Made by a program: the position numbers and the translations under genes | The notes under the pieces: model-generated | The model's database searches: none | Told to the model about the DNA's origin: nothing | The model's input: only the letters and a program-made list of their open reading frames with translations | Shown here: piece by piece, positions 53,650 through 62,570 of the stretch | Numbering within the stretch: the first letter of the stretch is position 1 | Layout of the letters: each line of letters opens with the position of its first letter | From: Seohaeicola sp024304985 | GTDB taxonomy: Bacteria; Pseudomonadota; Alphaproteobacteria; Rhodobacterales; Rhodobacteraceae | Assembly (NCBI RefSeq): GCF_028802875.1 | Contig: NZ_JARAMP010000006.1 | Coordinates: 119,521 to 183,520, forward strand | Length of the DNA stretch: 64,000 nucleotides | Direction of reading: 5' to 3'

Positions 53650-54519
53650 TCACCGACCGGGAATGGCACCGCGTTTTTCCCCGGCCCCTTCCCAATCGGC
53701 CATTGCGGCCATGGCTTCTTCGGCTGTTTCGACGAACCGGAACAGGGTCAGATCCTCGGGCGAGATGGTGCCCGCATCGGCCAGCGCCTCCCAGTTGATG
53801 ATCTTCTCCCAGAAGTCGCGCCCGAACAGGAGGAAGGGGACACGTTTCATGCGTCCGGTCTGGATCAGGGTCAGGCTTTCGAACATTTCGTCCAGCGTGC
53901 CGAAACCGCCGGGAAAGATGCAGACCGCATTGGCGCGCATCAGGAAATGCATCTTGCGGATCGCGAAATAGTGGAAGTTGAAGCACAGATCGGGCGTCAC
54001 GAATTCATTGGGCGCCTGCTCATGGGGCAGCACGATGTTCAGGCCGATGGAAATGCCGCCCGCCTCCTTGGCGCCGCGATTGCCCGCCTCCATCACGCCG
54101 GGACCACCGCCCGTGGTGATGATGTTGCGATGCCCGCCGCTTTCCAGTGAGGCTTGCGTCACGAGATAGGCAAAGCGGCGCGCTTCCTCGTAGTATTTGG
54201 ACAGGTCCGCCAGCGTTTTGGTCGTGGCGGTGTCTTTCTTGGCGGGAGACGGGATGCGCGCGCCGCCGAACAGGACGACGGTGCTTTCCACCCCGTATTC
54301 ATCCAGCAGCATCTGCGGCTTGAGCAGTTCCAGTTGCAACCGGACCGGGCGCAGTTCGTCGCGGACAAGGAATTCGTTGTCCGCGAAGGCCAGACGGTAC
54401 GCTGCGGATCGGGTCTGCTCGGTCTGTGGCACGCCATGAGCGGTTTCAATATCCGTATGCGCATCGCGGAACGGGCTGGAACGGTCGTCTTTCATCGGGG
54501 TCGCTTTCTGGAAAGGCAT
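53650..54519 (-). CDS. LOG family protein (nucleoside 5'-monophosphate phosphoribohydrolase-like)
   Basis: The 289-residue protein carries the LOG family signature PGGFGTLDE together with ITTGGGPGVMEAGNRGAKEAGG, the Rossmann phosphate-binding loop. Family members cleave cytokinin riboside monophosphates or AMP to base and ribose 5-phosphate. This one belongs to the longer bacterial branch with about 70 extra N-terminal residues. The physiological substrate is not known. Two in-frame ATGs (54519 and 54495) are possible starts. Confidence 0.87.
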   Translation of the reverse strand: MPFQKATPMKDDRSSPFRDAHTDIETAHGVPQTEQTRSAAYRLAFADNEFLVRDELRPVRLQLELLKPQMLLDEYGVESTVVLFGGARIPSPAKKDTATTKTLADLSKYYEEARRFAYLVTQASLESGGHRNIITTGGGPGVMEAGNRGAKEAGGISIGLNIVLPHEQAPNEFVTPDLCFNFHYFAIRKMHFLMRANAVCIFPGGFGTLDEMFESLTLIQTGRMKRVPFLLFGRDFWEKIINWEALADAGTISPEDLTLFRFVETAEEAMAAMADWEGAGEKRGAIPGR

Positions 54520-54671
54520 GGATCAGACCTATCAAAGCGGATGGCGCAAGACCAGTGACGATGGCGGCACCGCACGGTCCGACACTGGCGCGCATGTCGC
54601 ATGATTGCGCGCGGGCGCGCTTGGCCTTATAGGCGTGGCCAACCCCAATTCAGCCGACCGGAGATGTCACC

Positions 54672-55499
54672 ATGTCGAACGCCGCCCTTGAGACCGCCAT
54701 CGAAGCCGCGTGGGATGCCCGCGACGGGATCACGCCCGCCACCAAGGGCGAGGCGCGTGATGCGATCGAGGCCACGCTGGATGCGCTGGACAGCGGAAAG
54801 CTGCGCGTGGCTGAACGGCAGGAGAATGGCGATTGGCATGTGAACCAGTGGGCCAAGAAGGCCGTGCTGCTGGGTTTCCGCATCAAGGACATGGAAGTGC
54901 ATGACGGCGGGCCGCAATCGGGCGGCTGGTGGGACAAGGTCGACAGCAAGTTCAAGGGCTGGCAGGCCGCCGACTGGAAATCCGCGGGCTTCCGCGCCGT
55001 GCCGAACTGCGTCGTGCGCCGCTCGGCCTATATCGCGCCGGGCGTGGTGCTGATGCCGTCTTTTGTGAACCTTGGTGCCTATGTGGATAGCGGCACGATG
55101 GTCGACACCTGGGCCACCGTCGGCTCTTGCGCGCAGATCGGCAAGAACGTGCACCTGTCGGGCGGCGTGGGTATCGGCGGCGTACTGGAACCGATGCAGG
55201 CCGGCCCCACGATCATCGAGGACAACTGCTTCATCGGGGCCCGCTCCGAAGTGGTCGAGGGCTGCATCGTGCGCGAAGGCTCGGTTCTGGGCATGGGCGT
55301 GTTCATCGGCAAATCCACCAAGATCGTGGACCGCGAAACGGGCGAGGTCATGTATGGCGAAGTGCCCGCAGGATCGGTCGTGGTGGCAGGGTCGATGCCA
55401 TCCAAGAACGGGATCAACCTCTACTGCGCCGTGATCGTGAAGAAGGTGGACGCGCAGACACGGTCGAAAACATCGATCAACGAGCTGTTGCGTGACTGA
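54672..55499 (+). CDS. dapD: Tetrahydrodipicolinate N-succinyltransferase DapD
   Basis: DapD succinylates tetrahydrodipicolinate in the succinylase route to diaminopimelate and lysine. The 275-residue protein has an N-terminal helical domain and the left-handed beta-helix hexapeptide repeats (RRSAYIAPGVVLMPSFVNLG onward), with the conserved VDTWATVGSCAQIGKNVHLS and GVGIGGVLEPMQAGPTIIED. The stop overlaps the next gene by eight bases. The pathway partner dapE is 3.4 kb downstream. Confidence 0.96.
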   Translation: MSNAALETAIEAAWDARDGITPATKGEARDAIEATLDALDSGKLRVAERQENGDWHVNQWAKKAVLLGFRIKDMEVHDGGPQSGGWWDKVDSKFKGWQAADWKSAGFRAVPNCVVRRSAYIAPGVVLMPSFVNLGAYVDSGTMVDTWATVGSCAQIGKNVHLSGGVGIGGVLEPMQAGPTIIEDNCFIGARSEVVEGCIVREGSVLGMGVFIGKSTKIVDRETGEVMYGEVPAGSVVVAGSMPSKNGINLYCAVIVKKVDAQTRSKTSINELLRD

Positions 55500-55836
55500 C
55501 GATTCCCCCAAGCCCGCGAAGAAACCCTCGCGCCAGCAGGTCTATACCCTGCTGGTCGAGGTGGGCCGCAAGGAGGGTGACGGCTTGCCGCCGAAATCCA
55601 CCGGGGCGGCGCTGATGATCTATGCCTCGGGCGTGGACGAGGCCGAGGCGGTGCGCGAGACCGTGGCGATCCTCAAGCAGGCGGATATGGCCCCGCTGGA
55701 TGTGACGGGCTACGGCACCTTGGACGAGCGCCTTGCTGACGGGCAGGAGATCGACGAGGACGAGCGCGCCCTGATGGCCCGCGCGCTTGAGGAGAACGCC
55801 GTCATCGTCGCGCAGGTCACGCCTTTCGACGATTGA
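55492..55836 (+). CDS. Hypothetical protein translationally coupled to dapD
   Basis: This 114-residue soluble protein of unknown function starts with GTG at 55492, inside the end of dapD (eight-base overlap), so it is probably made by re-initiation after dapD. A basic, Pro/Lys-rich N-terminus (DDSPKPAKKPSRQQVYTLLVEVGRKEGDGLP) is followed by an acidic helical part. The close coupling suggests a role linked to lysine or diaminopimelate synthesis, but this is inference only. Confidence 0.72.
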   Translation: MTDDSPKPAKKPSRQQVYTLLVEVGRKEGDGLPPKSTGAALMIYASGVDEAEAVRETVAILKQADMAPLDVTGYGTLDERLADGQEIDEDERALMARALEENAVIVAQVTPFDD

Positions 55837-55920
55837 GCCACGCCCTGCCCTGACCCGCGCTGCCCTTTCATCATTCTCAAAACACGCGTGGCCCGCCACG
55901 CCATGGGCAGCCCCTCTCCA

Positions 55921-57021
55921 TTAGGCGGCCCGTCGCTGGGACAGGGCAATCGCCTCGAAGGCGCGCAGCACCGGATAGGCCGAGGCCGCGTGATCCGGCA
56001 GGCGTGCGCGTTCCATCCCCGCCAGAAGGCTGGCCGCGGTCTTGGCCGGATGCCTGCGGATGCGCCCGATGAACAGGCTTTCCACCGCCGTACCTGCGGC
56101 AAGGATCGCCTCATGCGTGGGCAGCAGCACCTGTCCATAGGTCACGGTGGGACCACCGGCCACGAAATGCGCGGCCGTGCCATTGACCAGATGGCGCGCG
56201 GGGACCAGCACGAATTCCTGATCGAACAGGTATTCGACATCCGATCCGCCGATGACCAGCCGCTGTTCGGGGGCGACGACGATATCCTGTTGCAGCCCGA
56301 AATAGGGCGCGCGCAACCGCACGGGGCGCAGCAAGCCGCTGGCCGGGACGGTGCGTCTGACCACCTGCAACACCGGCGCATTGCCGCCATCGCTCAGCCG
56401 CAGCATGTCGCCGCGCGCAATGCGGCCCAGCGGACGATAGCCATATGGCGTGCAGAGCGGCACCCGCGCGTCCAGCGTCGGCAGGGGACCGACCGGCTCG
56501 ATGCGGGTCGATACGGCGAAGAAGCTGACATCCCTGTCCATGCTGCGGGTCTCGGGGTGCATGGCGACAAGCTGCACGTCGCGCAACAGCAGCGGCGGCG
56601 GATCGCGCAATTCGGTCAGGAAAAGGCCGGGCGCACCGACTTTCTCGACGACCAGACGCCCCGTCCGCGCAGGTGCATCCCAGCTATAGCTGATCCGCAA
56701 GGTATCATCACCATTCACCGCATCGTGCTGCACGACACCGTGGCAGACCTGTCCGCCCTGCGACACGACAAGCACCACACCGCCGCCCGGAATGGCCTGA
56801 AGGGACAGTCCCCGCCGCCAAGGGAGGATCTGTTCCCACTCCAGCAGGGTTTGCGGGCGGCCATCCGGCGCCAACCGCGCTTCCAGCAGCAGGGTGCCAC
56901 GGGCCAGCAAGGCCGAGGGATCGTCACGCTGGGTGGCGGTTTCGGCACGCCCGGCATCGCTGCCAAGGCCAGAGCAGGAAAAGCGCGGGGTCGCGCGGTC
57001 GGCAATCGCGATCCACGCCAT
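55921..57021 (-). CDS. Degenerate Hint-domain protein (both catalytic residues replaced)
   Basis: The 366-residue protein is a divergent paralogue of the gene just upstream. Aligning the GD of the Hint domain (RIARGD with SLRPGD) places T182 where the active protein has its catalytic cysteine, and VAPEQRLV replaces VSPLHRIL, so the block B histidine is Q253. The late histidine (LLPTHEAIL, H303) and the tail YPVLRAFEA remain. The domain should therefore be inactive. The first 180 residues match nothing I recognise. The ATG at 57021 lies one base after the upstream stop, so the two are co-translated. An upstream GTG lies inside the neighbour and is rejected. There is no signal peptide. Confidence 0.78.
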   Translation of the reverse strand: MAWIAIADRATPRFSCSGLGSDAGRAETATQRDDPSALLARGTLLLEARLAPDGRPQTLLEWEQILPWRRGLSLQAIPGGGVVLVVSQGGQVCHGVVQHDAVNGDDTLRISYSWDAPARTGRLVVEKVGAPGLFLTELRDPPPLLLRDVQLVAMHPETRSMDRDVSFFAVSTRIEPVGPLPTLDARVPLCTPYGYRPLGRIARGDMLRLSDGGNAPVLQVVRRTVPASGLLRPVRLRAPYFGLQQDIVVAPEQRLVIGGSDVEYLFDQEFVLVPARHLVNGTAAHFVAGGPTVTYGQVLLPTHEAILAAGTAVESLFIGRIRRHPAKTAASLLAGMERARLPDHAASAYPVLRAFEAIALSQRRAA

Positions 57022-57022
57022 G

Positions 57023-58621
57023 TCAGGCCACGCGCCGTTCTGCACGCAGGACGCGCGCTTCGAAACTTCGCAGGGTCCGCCGGGCGGCGGGGCTGTAACC
57101 TTCCCATGTGGTCGGATTGAGATCCGGGAACAGGGCCACGATTTCGCCGATCATGTCCGCCTCGAAGCTTCGGACGATCTGCGGGCCGGGCAGAAAACTT
57201 TCAGACTCCAGCCCTTCGGAAAAGACCACCTGATGCCGGTCGAAGAGAATGTGGACATAGTCGACCATGCCGCCCTCGATCCGCCGGACGCTGTAGTCAT
57301 TGACCAGATCATGCGCGGCCACCAGCACTTCGCCTTCGCCGAACAGGACCTCGGCGAGACTGTCGCGGATCAGGATGCGGTGCAGGGGCGAGACCAGAAG
57401 CTGGCGATGATCGCCAAAAGTGCCCGGCGCGATGCAGATCGGTGCAAAGTCGCCGCGGGCCTCGACCTGCCGCCGTCCGATCCAGCGCAGGGGTTGCGGA
57501 CCTTCGTCCTTGGTCAGGACCAGATCACCGGGGCGGAGGCTTTCGACAGGCACTTCGCCATCGGGTGTCAGGACAAGCGTGCCCGCCACGAAGCAGGGCA
57601 CGGAATCGATCACGACAAAGCCGGTGTCGGTTTGCCCGGTGCTGCTGGCGACCGTATAGGTGAAGTTCGCCACCTCGACAGTGCCATCGCCCACCACGGT
57701 AAGCGTGCCATTTGCGTTTACGGTGACCTGCTGCCCCGAGGACAGGGTGATGGTGCTGCCTGCAACGACCGGCTGCCCGTTGATATGGGTGATGGTCAGC
57801 ACACCGCCCGTGCCGTTCACGTCATTGCCCAGAACATCCAGCACTACGGTACCGCCCGGATAGATCTCGGCCGTATCGGTCTGCGCCACCAGCACGGTCT
57901 GGACCGAGTTGCCGGCGATGAGGACGTTGGAATCGTACTGCGCGTCCAGAACGTCAGCGATGCCGATGCGGATCGAGTTCACCTGCCCCGGATTCACCGC
58001 CATCGTCAGGGTCATGGTCAGGGTGAAGCCGTCCATCTCGGTGTTGTAGGGGCTGCCTACGTTCGAGATGAAGAGGTTCTGGTTGGAGCCCGCGTTCAGG
58101 TTGTTGGGATCGATATCCCCGTCACCGACGCCTAGTTCGACCTGCTGGCCGTTGACCCAGACGCCGAAGAAGTCCTGGTAGGCCCCATCCGCGAATTCGG
58201 GATATTCCTCGGAGGAAAAGACGAATTGCATCGTCATCACGCTGCCGGTCGGGATGAAGTCCACGTCCAGCCATGCAGCGTCGTAGGTATTGGTCCCCGC
58301 CGCTGCGTTGAACTGTGCGTTGTTGTTGACGCCCGAGGTGTCGGTCGTCCGCGCACCCGTCACGTTGGCCTGCGTCGGGTTGGCTGCTGTTCCACCCGCC
58401 GCGTTGGTGAAATCGTTAGCCCGCCCCGTGGACAGGATCACGCCGGTATTGCTTGGCGTGACGAAGCCCGAGACCGCATCACCGTTCGAGTAGATTCCCG
58501 AGGACCGCGAATCCCCTGTATAGCTGGCGCTGACCACCGTCACGCCATCGCCGAAGATCTCGTTCGCCATCTGCATCGCAGATGCGTTCGTGTTCACTGG
58601 AAGTCTGGCCGCTGCAACCAT
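57023..58621 (-). CDS. Choice-of-anchor L plus Hint-domain protein
   Basis: The 532-residue protein has three parts. Residues about 1-240 are a choice-of-anchor L domain, with the hallmark FSSEEYPEF (135-143) and DFFGVWVNG. Residues about 245-340 are a cadherin/VCBS-like beta-sandwich (VVLDVLGNDVNG). Residues 342-475 are a Hint domain with intact C343 (PCFVAGTLVLTPDG), H414 (VSPLHRI) and H463 (FDRHQVVFSEG). The extracellular-type domains without an N-terminal signal peptide suggest type I or other non-Sec export. The tail ARRTLRSFEARVL is shared with the other two Hint proteins in the window. It is first in an operon with the degenerate paralogue. The function is unknown. Confidence 0.85.
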   Translation of the reverse strand: MVAAARLPVNTNASAMQMANEIFGDGVTVVSASYTGDSRSSGIYSNGDAVSGFVTPSNTGVILSTGRANDFTNAAGGTAANPTQANVTGARTTDTSGVNNNAQFNAAAGTNTYDAAWLDVDFIPTGSVMTMQFVFSSEEYPEFADGAYQDFFGVWVNGQQVELGVGDGDIDPNNLNAGSNQNLFISNVGSPYNTEMDGFTLTMTLTMAVNPGQVNSIRIGIADVLDAQYDSNVLIAGNSVQTVLVAQTDTAEIYPGGTVVLDVLGNDVNGTGGVLTITHINGQPVVAGSTITLSSGQQVTVNANGTLTVVGDGTVEVANFTYTVASSTGQTDTGFVVIDSVPCFVAGTLVLTPDGEVPVESLRPGDLVLTKDEGPQPLRWIGRRQVEARGDFAPICIAPGTFGDHRQLLVSPLHRILIRDSLAEVLFGEGEVLVAAHDLVNDYSVRRIEGGMVDYVHILFDRHQVVFSEGLESESFLPGPQIVRSFEADMIGEIVALFPDLNPTTWEGYSPAARRTLRSFEARVLRAERRVA

Positions 58622-58938
58622 TTATGTCCTGCCCCAACTTCGCCTGAGGCAGCGCAGCATGGTTCCATGGACGGTATGACACCGCCATCGCCGGATCATT
58701 CCGGCGCATTCCATGAATAAGGACCACGTTGGATCCTGCTGCTTTTGACCTGCCTCGGGTCTTGTTATTGCATAAAGAGTTAACACCGACTGGGTGATGC
58801 TGTTAATGATCTTCCGTCCATGCGCCCTCTATCGCCATGAAATTGCGCCTTTTCTGACACAATTTCACAATCGTTGATGGTTTGCCGTCCCGCCAAAACC
58901 ACGCTAACGATGGGCAACGCCACGAAAGGACCCCGCCC
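58622..58938. promoter_or_regulatory. Intergenic region with an inverted repeat upstream of dapE
   Basis: These 317 bases separate the divergent Hint operon and dapE. The only clear structure is the inverted repeat TGAAATTG (58838-58845) and CAATTTCA (58860-58867), 22 bases centre to centre, about 70 bases before dapE. It could be an operator. AAAGGA at 58925-58930 is the dapE ribosome-binding site. No gene is supported here. Confidence 0.45.
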
Positions 58939-60108
58939 ATGGCCCAGCCCCACAGCCCCGCATCTGCCCCTGTCGATCCCGCCGACCTGACCGTTGCGCT
59001 GATCCGCTGCCCCTCGGTCACACCCGAGGAAGGGGGCGCGCTGGTCCTGTTGCAGGATCTTCTGGAGGGCGCAGGGTTCACCTGCACCCGCGTGGATCGC
59101 GGCGGCGTGTCGAACCTGTTCGCCCGCTGGGGGGCCAAGGGGCATGCGCATTCCTTCGGCTTCAACGGTCATACCGATGTCGTGCCCGTGGGGGATGAGG
59201 CCGCGTGGACCGTCCCGCCCTTTGGCGGGGTCATCAAGGATGGGCAGATCTGGGGGCGCGGTGCCACCGACATGAAATCGGGCGTCGCCGCCTTTGCCGC
59301 CGCCGCGATTGATTTCGTGCGCCAGACCCCGCCTGACGGGGCGGTGATCCTGACCATTACGGGGGATGAGGAAGGCGATGCCGTCGATGGCACGACCGCC
59401 TTGCTGGACTGGATGGACGCGCAGGGCGAGGCGATGAGCGTTTGCCTTGTGGGCGAACCCACCTGCCCCGAACGCATGGGCGAGATGATCAAGATCGGGC
59501 GGCGCGGATCATTGACGGCGTTCTTCACGGTGACGGGTGTGCAGGGGCATTCCGCCTATCCCCACCGGGCCAAGAACCCCCTGCCCGCCATGGCGCGGCT
59601 GATGGACAGGCTGTCGAGCCAAGTGCTGGATCAGGGCAACGATCATTTTGATGCCTCAACCCTGGCCGTGGTGACCATCGACACGGGCAATCCGGCCACG
59701 AATGTGATCCCGGCGCAATGCCGCGCGAGCGTGAACATCCGCTTCAACGATATGCACTCGGGCGCCAGCCTGACTGATTGGCTGCGCGCGGAAGCCGACA
59801 AGGTCGCGGCGGAATTCGATGTGCAGATCGGGATGACGGTGAAAATATCGGGCGAAAGCTTCCTGACGCCGCCGGGAGCGCTGTCGGACATGGTCAGTGC
59901 TGCGGTGCAGGCCGAAACCAATGTGGTGCCGGTGCTGTCCACATCGGGCGGGACGTCGGATGCGCGTTTCGTGAAACATCACTGTCCGGTTGTCGAATTC
60001 GGGCTGGTGGGTCGCACGATGCATCAGGTGGATGAGCGGGTGGATATCGCCCATGTGCATCAGTTGAAGGCCATCTACACCCGGATTTTGCGCAGCTATT
60101 TCGGCTGA
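58939..60108 (+). CDS. dapE: Succinyl-diaminopimelate desuccinylase DapE
   Basis: DapE hydrolyses N-succinyl-diaminopimelate to diaminopimelate, serving lysine and peptidoglycan synthesis. The 389-residue M20 metallopeptidase has the first metal histidine in GFNGHTDVVPVGD, catalytic ITGDEEGDAVDG and GRGATDMKSG, and a dimerisation domain with GVQGHSAYPH. The ATG at 58939 follows AAAGGA. Upstream codons in frame do not fit the family. Confidence 0.95.
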   Translation: MAQPHSPASAPVDPADLTVALIRCPSVTPEEGGALVLLQDLLEGAGFTCTRVDRGGVSNLFARWGAKGHAHSFGFNGHTDVVPVGDEAAWTVPPFGGVIKDGQIWGRGATDMKSGVAAFAAAAIDFVRQTPPDGAVILTITGDEEGDAVDGTTALLDWMDAQGEAMSVCLVGEPTCPERMGEMIKIGRRGSLTAFFTVTGVQGHSAYPHRAKNPLPAMARLMDRLSSQVLDQGNDHFDASTLAVVTIDTGNPATNVIPAQCRASVNIRFNDMHSGASLTDWLRAEADKVAAEFDVQIGMTVKISGESFLTPPGALSDMVSAAVQAETNVVPVLSTSGGTSDARFVKHHCPVVEFGLVGRTMHQVDERVDIAHVHQLKAIYTRILRSYFG

Positions 60109-60116
60109 CCCCTCCA

Positions 60117-60134
60117 CAGCCCCTGCGGGCTTTG
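60117..60134 (+). terminator. Weak hairpin after dapE
   Basis: AGCCC (60118-60122) and GGGCT (60127-60131) pair around a CTGC loop and are followed by TTG. The short stem makes this a low-confidence terminator. Confidence 0.3.
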
Positions 60135-60189
60135 TCGGTCTGCCGATTCCCTCATGACGACAACGGGGACCTGTGATAACCCGTGCAGC

Positions 60190-62442
60190 ATGAGCCAGCT
60201 TCCCACAAAGGCCGAGATCCTGAACTGGATCGCGGACCACCCGACCCTCACCGCGAAACGCGATATCGCCAAGGCCTTCGGGATCAAGGGCGCCGCGCGT
60301 ATTGATCTCAAGCGCATCCTCAAGGAGCTTGAGGAAGAAGGGCATCTAGAGAAGCGGAAAAAGACCTATCGCGACCCGGATCGCCTGCCGCCCGTCAGCA
60401 TCGTGCAGGTCGGCCCGCCCAATGCTGAAGGCGAGATGACCGCCCGCCCTCTGGAATGGACCGGCGAGGGACCAGAACCGCGCATCCTGATGATCGCGCG
60501 GGCCACAGATCCTGCTTTGGGCGAAGGCGACCGTATTCTGGCGCGCCTGACCGAGGTGCGTGGGCAGCCTCATCACTACGAAGGCCGCCTGATCCGCCGC
60601 GTCGGCACCAATCCGGCCAAGGTGCTGGGCGTGTTCCGCAAGACATCGGAAGGCGGACGCATCCTGCCCATCGACAAGGGTGACGGCAAGGAATGGCAAG
60701 TGCCCGAAGGGGCCACAGGCGGGGCCAAGGATGGTGAACTGGTCGAGGCGGAACAGGCTGGCCCCAAGGCGCGTATGGGCCTGCCGCGCGCGCGGGTGAT
60801 CAACCGTCTGGGTGACCCTTCCGCGCCCAAGGCCGTATCGCTGATCGCCATTCACCAGCATGGCATCCCCGACGATTTCCCCGATGAGGTGATCGTCGAG
60901 GCGGATTCGATGAAACCTGCGGGCCTGTCGGGGCGCGAGGACATGCGCGACATGCCCCTGATCACCATCGACCCATGGGACGCACGGGATCATGACGATG
61001 CCTGCTGGGCCCATGCCGACGACGATCCGGCCAATCCGGACGGTCACGTGATCTGGGTCGCCATCGCGGATGTGGCCCATTACGTCCACCCTGGCTCGCC
61101 TCTGGATATCGAGGCACGGCGGCGTGGCAATTCCAGCTATTTCCCCGACCGCGTCGTGCCGATGCTGCCGGATCGCCTGTCGGGGGACCTGTGTTCGTTA
61201 CATGAGGGCGTGCCGCGCGCCTGTATCGCTGTGCGGATGCAGGTCGATGCGACAGGTCAGAAGATCGGGCACCGCTTCGTGCGTGGGCTGATGCGCTCGG
61301 TCGCGTCGCTGAACTACCGCGAGGTGCAAGAGGCGCGGGACGGCGCACCGAACGAGAAATGCGCCCCGTTGATGGATCTGATCATCACCCCGCTTTATGC
61401 CGCCTATGAGGCACTGGTGAAGGCGCGCGACCGCCGTCAGCCGCTGGATCTGGACCTTCCCGAACGCAAGGTGATCCTGTCCGACGAGGGCAAGGTCACT
61501 TCGATCAACTTCGCGGACCGTCTGGATGCGCATCGGTTGATCGAGGAATTCATGGTGCTGGCCAATGTGGCCGCAGCCGAGACCCTGATCGCCCGCCGCT
61601 CGCCCCTTCTGTTCCGCGTGCACGAGGAACCCAGCCCCGAAAAGCTGGAAAGCCTGCGTGACACGGCACAGGCGGCAGGTCTGGTGCTGGCCAAGGGGCA
61701 GGTATTGAAAACCGCGCATCTGAACGCGCTGCTGGCGCAGGCCGAAGGCACGGATCATGACGAGCTGATCAATATCTCGACCCTGCGCGCCATGACACAG
61801 GCCTATTACAGCCCCACCAATTTCGGCCATTTCGGGCTGGCCTTGCAGGCTTACGCGCATTTCACCTCGCCCATCCGGCGCTATTCGGATCTGGTGGTGC
61901 ACCGCGCGCTGATTTCGGCGCACAAATGGGGCGATGACGGTCTGAGCCATCAGGAGATCGACCGGCTGGAGGCCACCGCCCAGCATATCAGCGAGACGGA
62001 ACGCCGTTCGATGATGGCCGAGAGGGACACGACCGACCGTTATCTGGCGGCTTTCCTGTCGGACAGACTGGGCGCGGAATTCACGGGACGGATCAGTGGC
62101 ATCGCCAAGTTCGGGGCTTTCGTGAAGCTGGATGAAACCGGCGCGGACGGGCTGATCCCGATCCGGTCGCTGGGGCGCGAGTATTTCCATTTCGACCGTG
62201 ACAAGGGCACGTTGATGGGGTCGGAAACCGGCATGATCATCGGGCTGGGCCAGCGCGTGCGCGTCAAGCTGACCGAGGCCGCGCCGGTGACAGGCGGCAT
62301 CGCGCTGGAATTGATCAGCATCGAGGGGCGCGACATGCCGAAAGGCCCGCCCGGTTCGCGTGGAAAGCCGCCCAAGCGGGCCTTGGGCAAGGCCAAACAC
62401 AAAGCCGCCAAGCTGAAACGCAAGGCAGACCGCCGCCGCTGA
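60190..62442 (+). CDS. rnr: Ribonuclease R
   Basis: RNase R is a processive 3'-5' exoribonuclease able to degrade structured RNA. The 750-residue protein has an N-terminal helix-turn-helix-like segment (AEILNWIADHPTLTAKRDIAKAFGI), cold-shock domains, the RNB catalytic block (ITIDPWDARDHDDACWA with metal-binding aspartates), the YAHFTSPIRRYSDLVVHR signature, an S1 domain and a lysine-rich tail (about the last 35 residues). The ATG at 60190 is preferred because MSQLPTKAEILNW matches relatives. An in-frame ATG at 60154 adds 12 residues. Confidence 0.95.
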   Translation: MSQLPTKAEILNWIADHPTLTAKRDIAKAFGIKGAARIDLKRILKELEEEGHLEKRKKTYRDPDRLPPVSIVQVGPPNAEGEMTARPLEWTGEGPEPRILMIARATDPALGEGDRILARLTEVRGQPHHYEGRLIRRVGTNPAKVLGVFRKTSEGGRILPIDKGDGKEWQVPEGATGGAKDGELVEAEQAGPKARMGLPRARVINRLGDPSAPKAVSLIAIHQHGIPDDFPDEVIVEADSMKPAGLSGREDMRDMPLITIDPWDARDHDDACWAHADDDPANPDGHVIWVAIADVAHYVHPGSPLDIEARRRGNSSYFPDRVVPMLPDRLSGDLCSLHEGVPRACIAVRMQVDATGQKIGHRFVRGLMRSVASLNYREVQEARDGAPNEKCAPLMDLIITPLYAAYEALVKARDRRQPLDLDLPERKVILSDEGKVTSINFADRLDAHRLIEEFMVLANVAAAETLIARRSPLLFRVHEEPSPEKLESLRDTAQAAGLVLAKGQVLKTAHLNALLAQAEGTDHDELINISTLRAMTQAYYSPTNFGHFGLALQAYAHFTSPIRRYSDLVVHRALISAHKWGDDGLSHQEIDRLEATAQHISETERRSMMAERDTTDRYLAAFLSDRLGAEFTGRISGIAKFGAFVKLDETGADGLIPIRSLGREYFHFDRDKGTLMGSETGMIIGLGQRVRVKLTEAAPVTGGIALELISIEGRDMPKGPPGSRGKPPKRALGKAKHKAAKLKRKADRRR

Positions 62443-62570
62443 GACGTGCTCAGCGGCCCCGTCGGCGGAACCCTGCGGCACCCGTGCGCGGGACCAGAGA
62501 AGGCTTTTGCAAAGACCCCGCTTGCGCTACCATTGGTGAAAAATGACCAAGCACAAGCGAGGCCGAGCAC

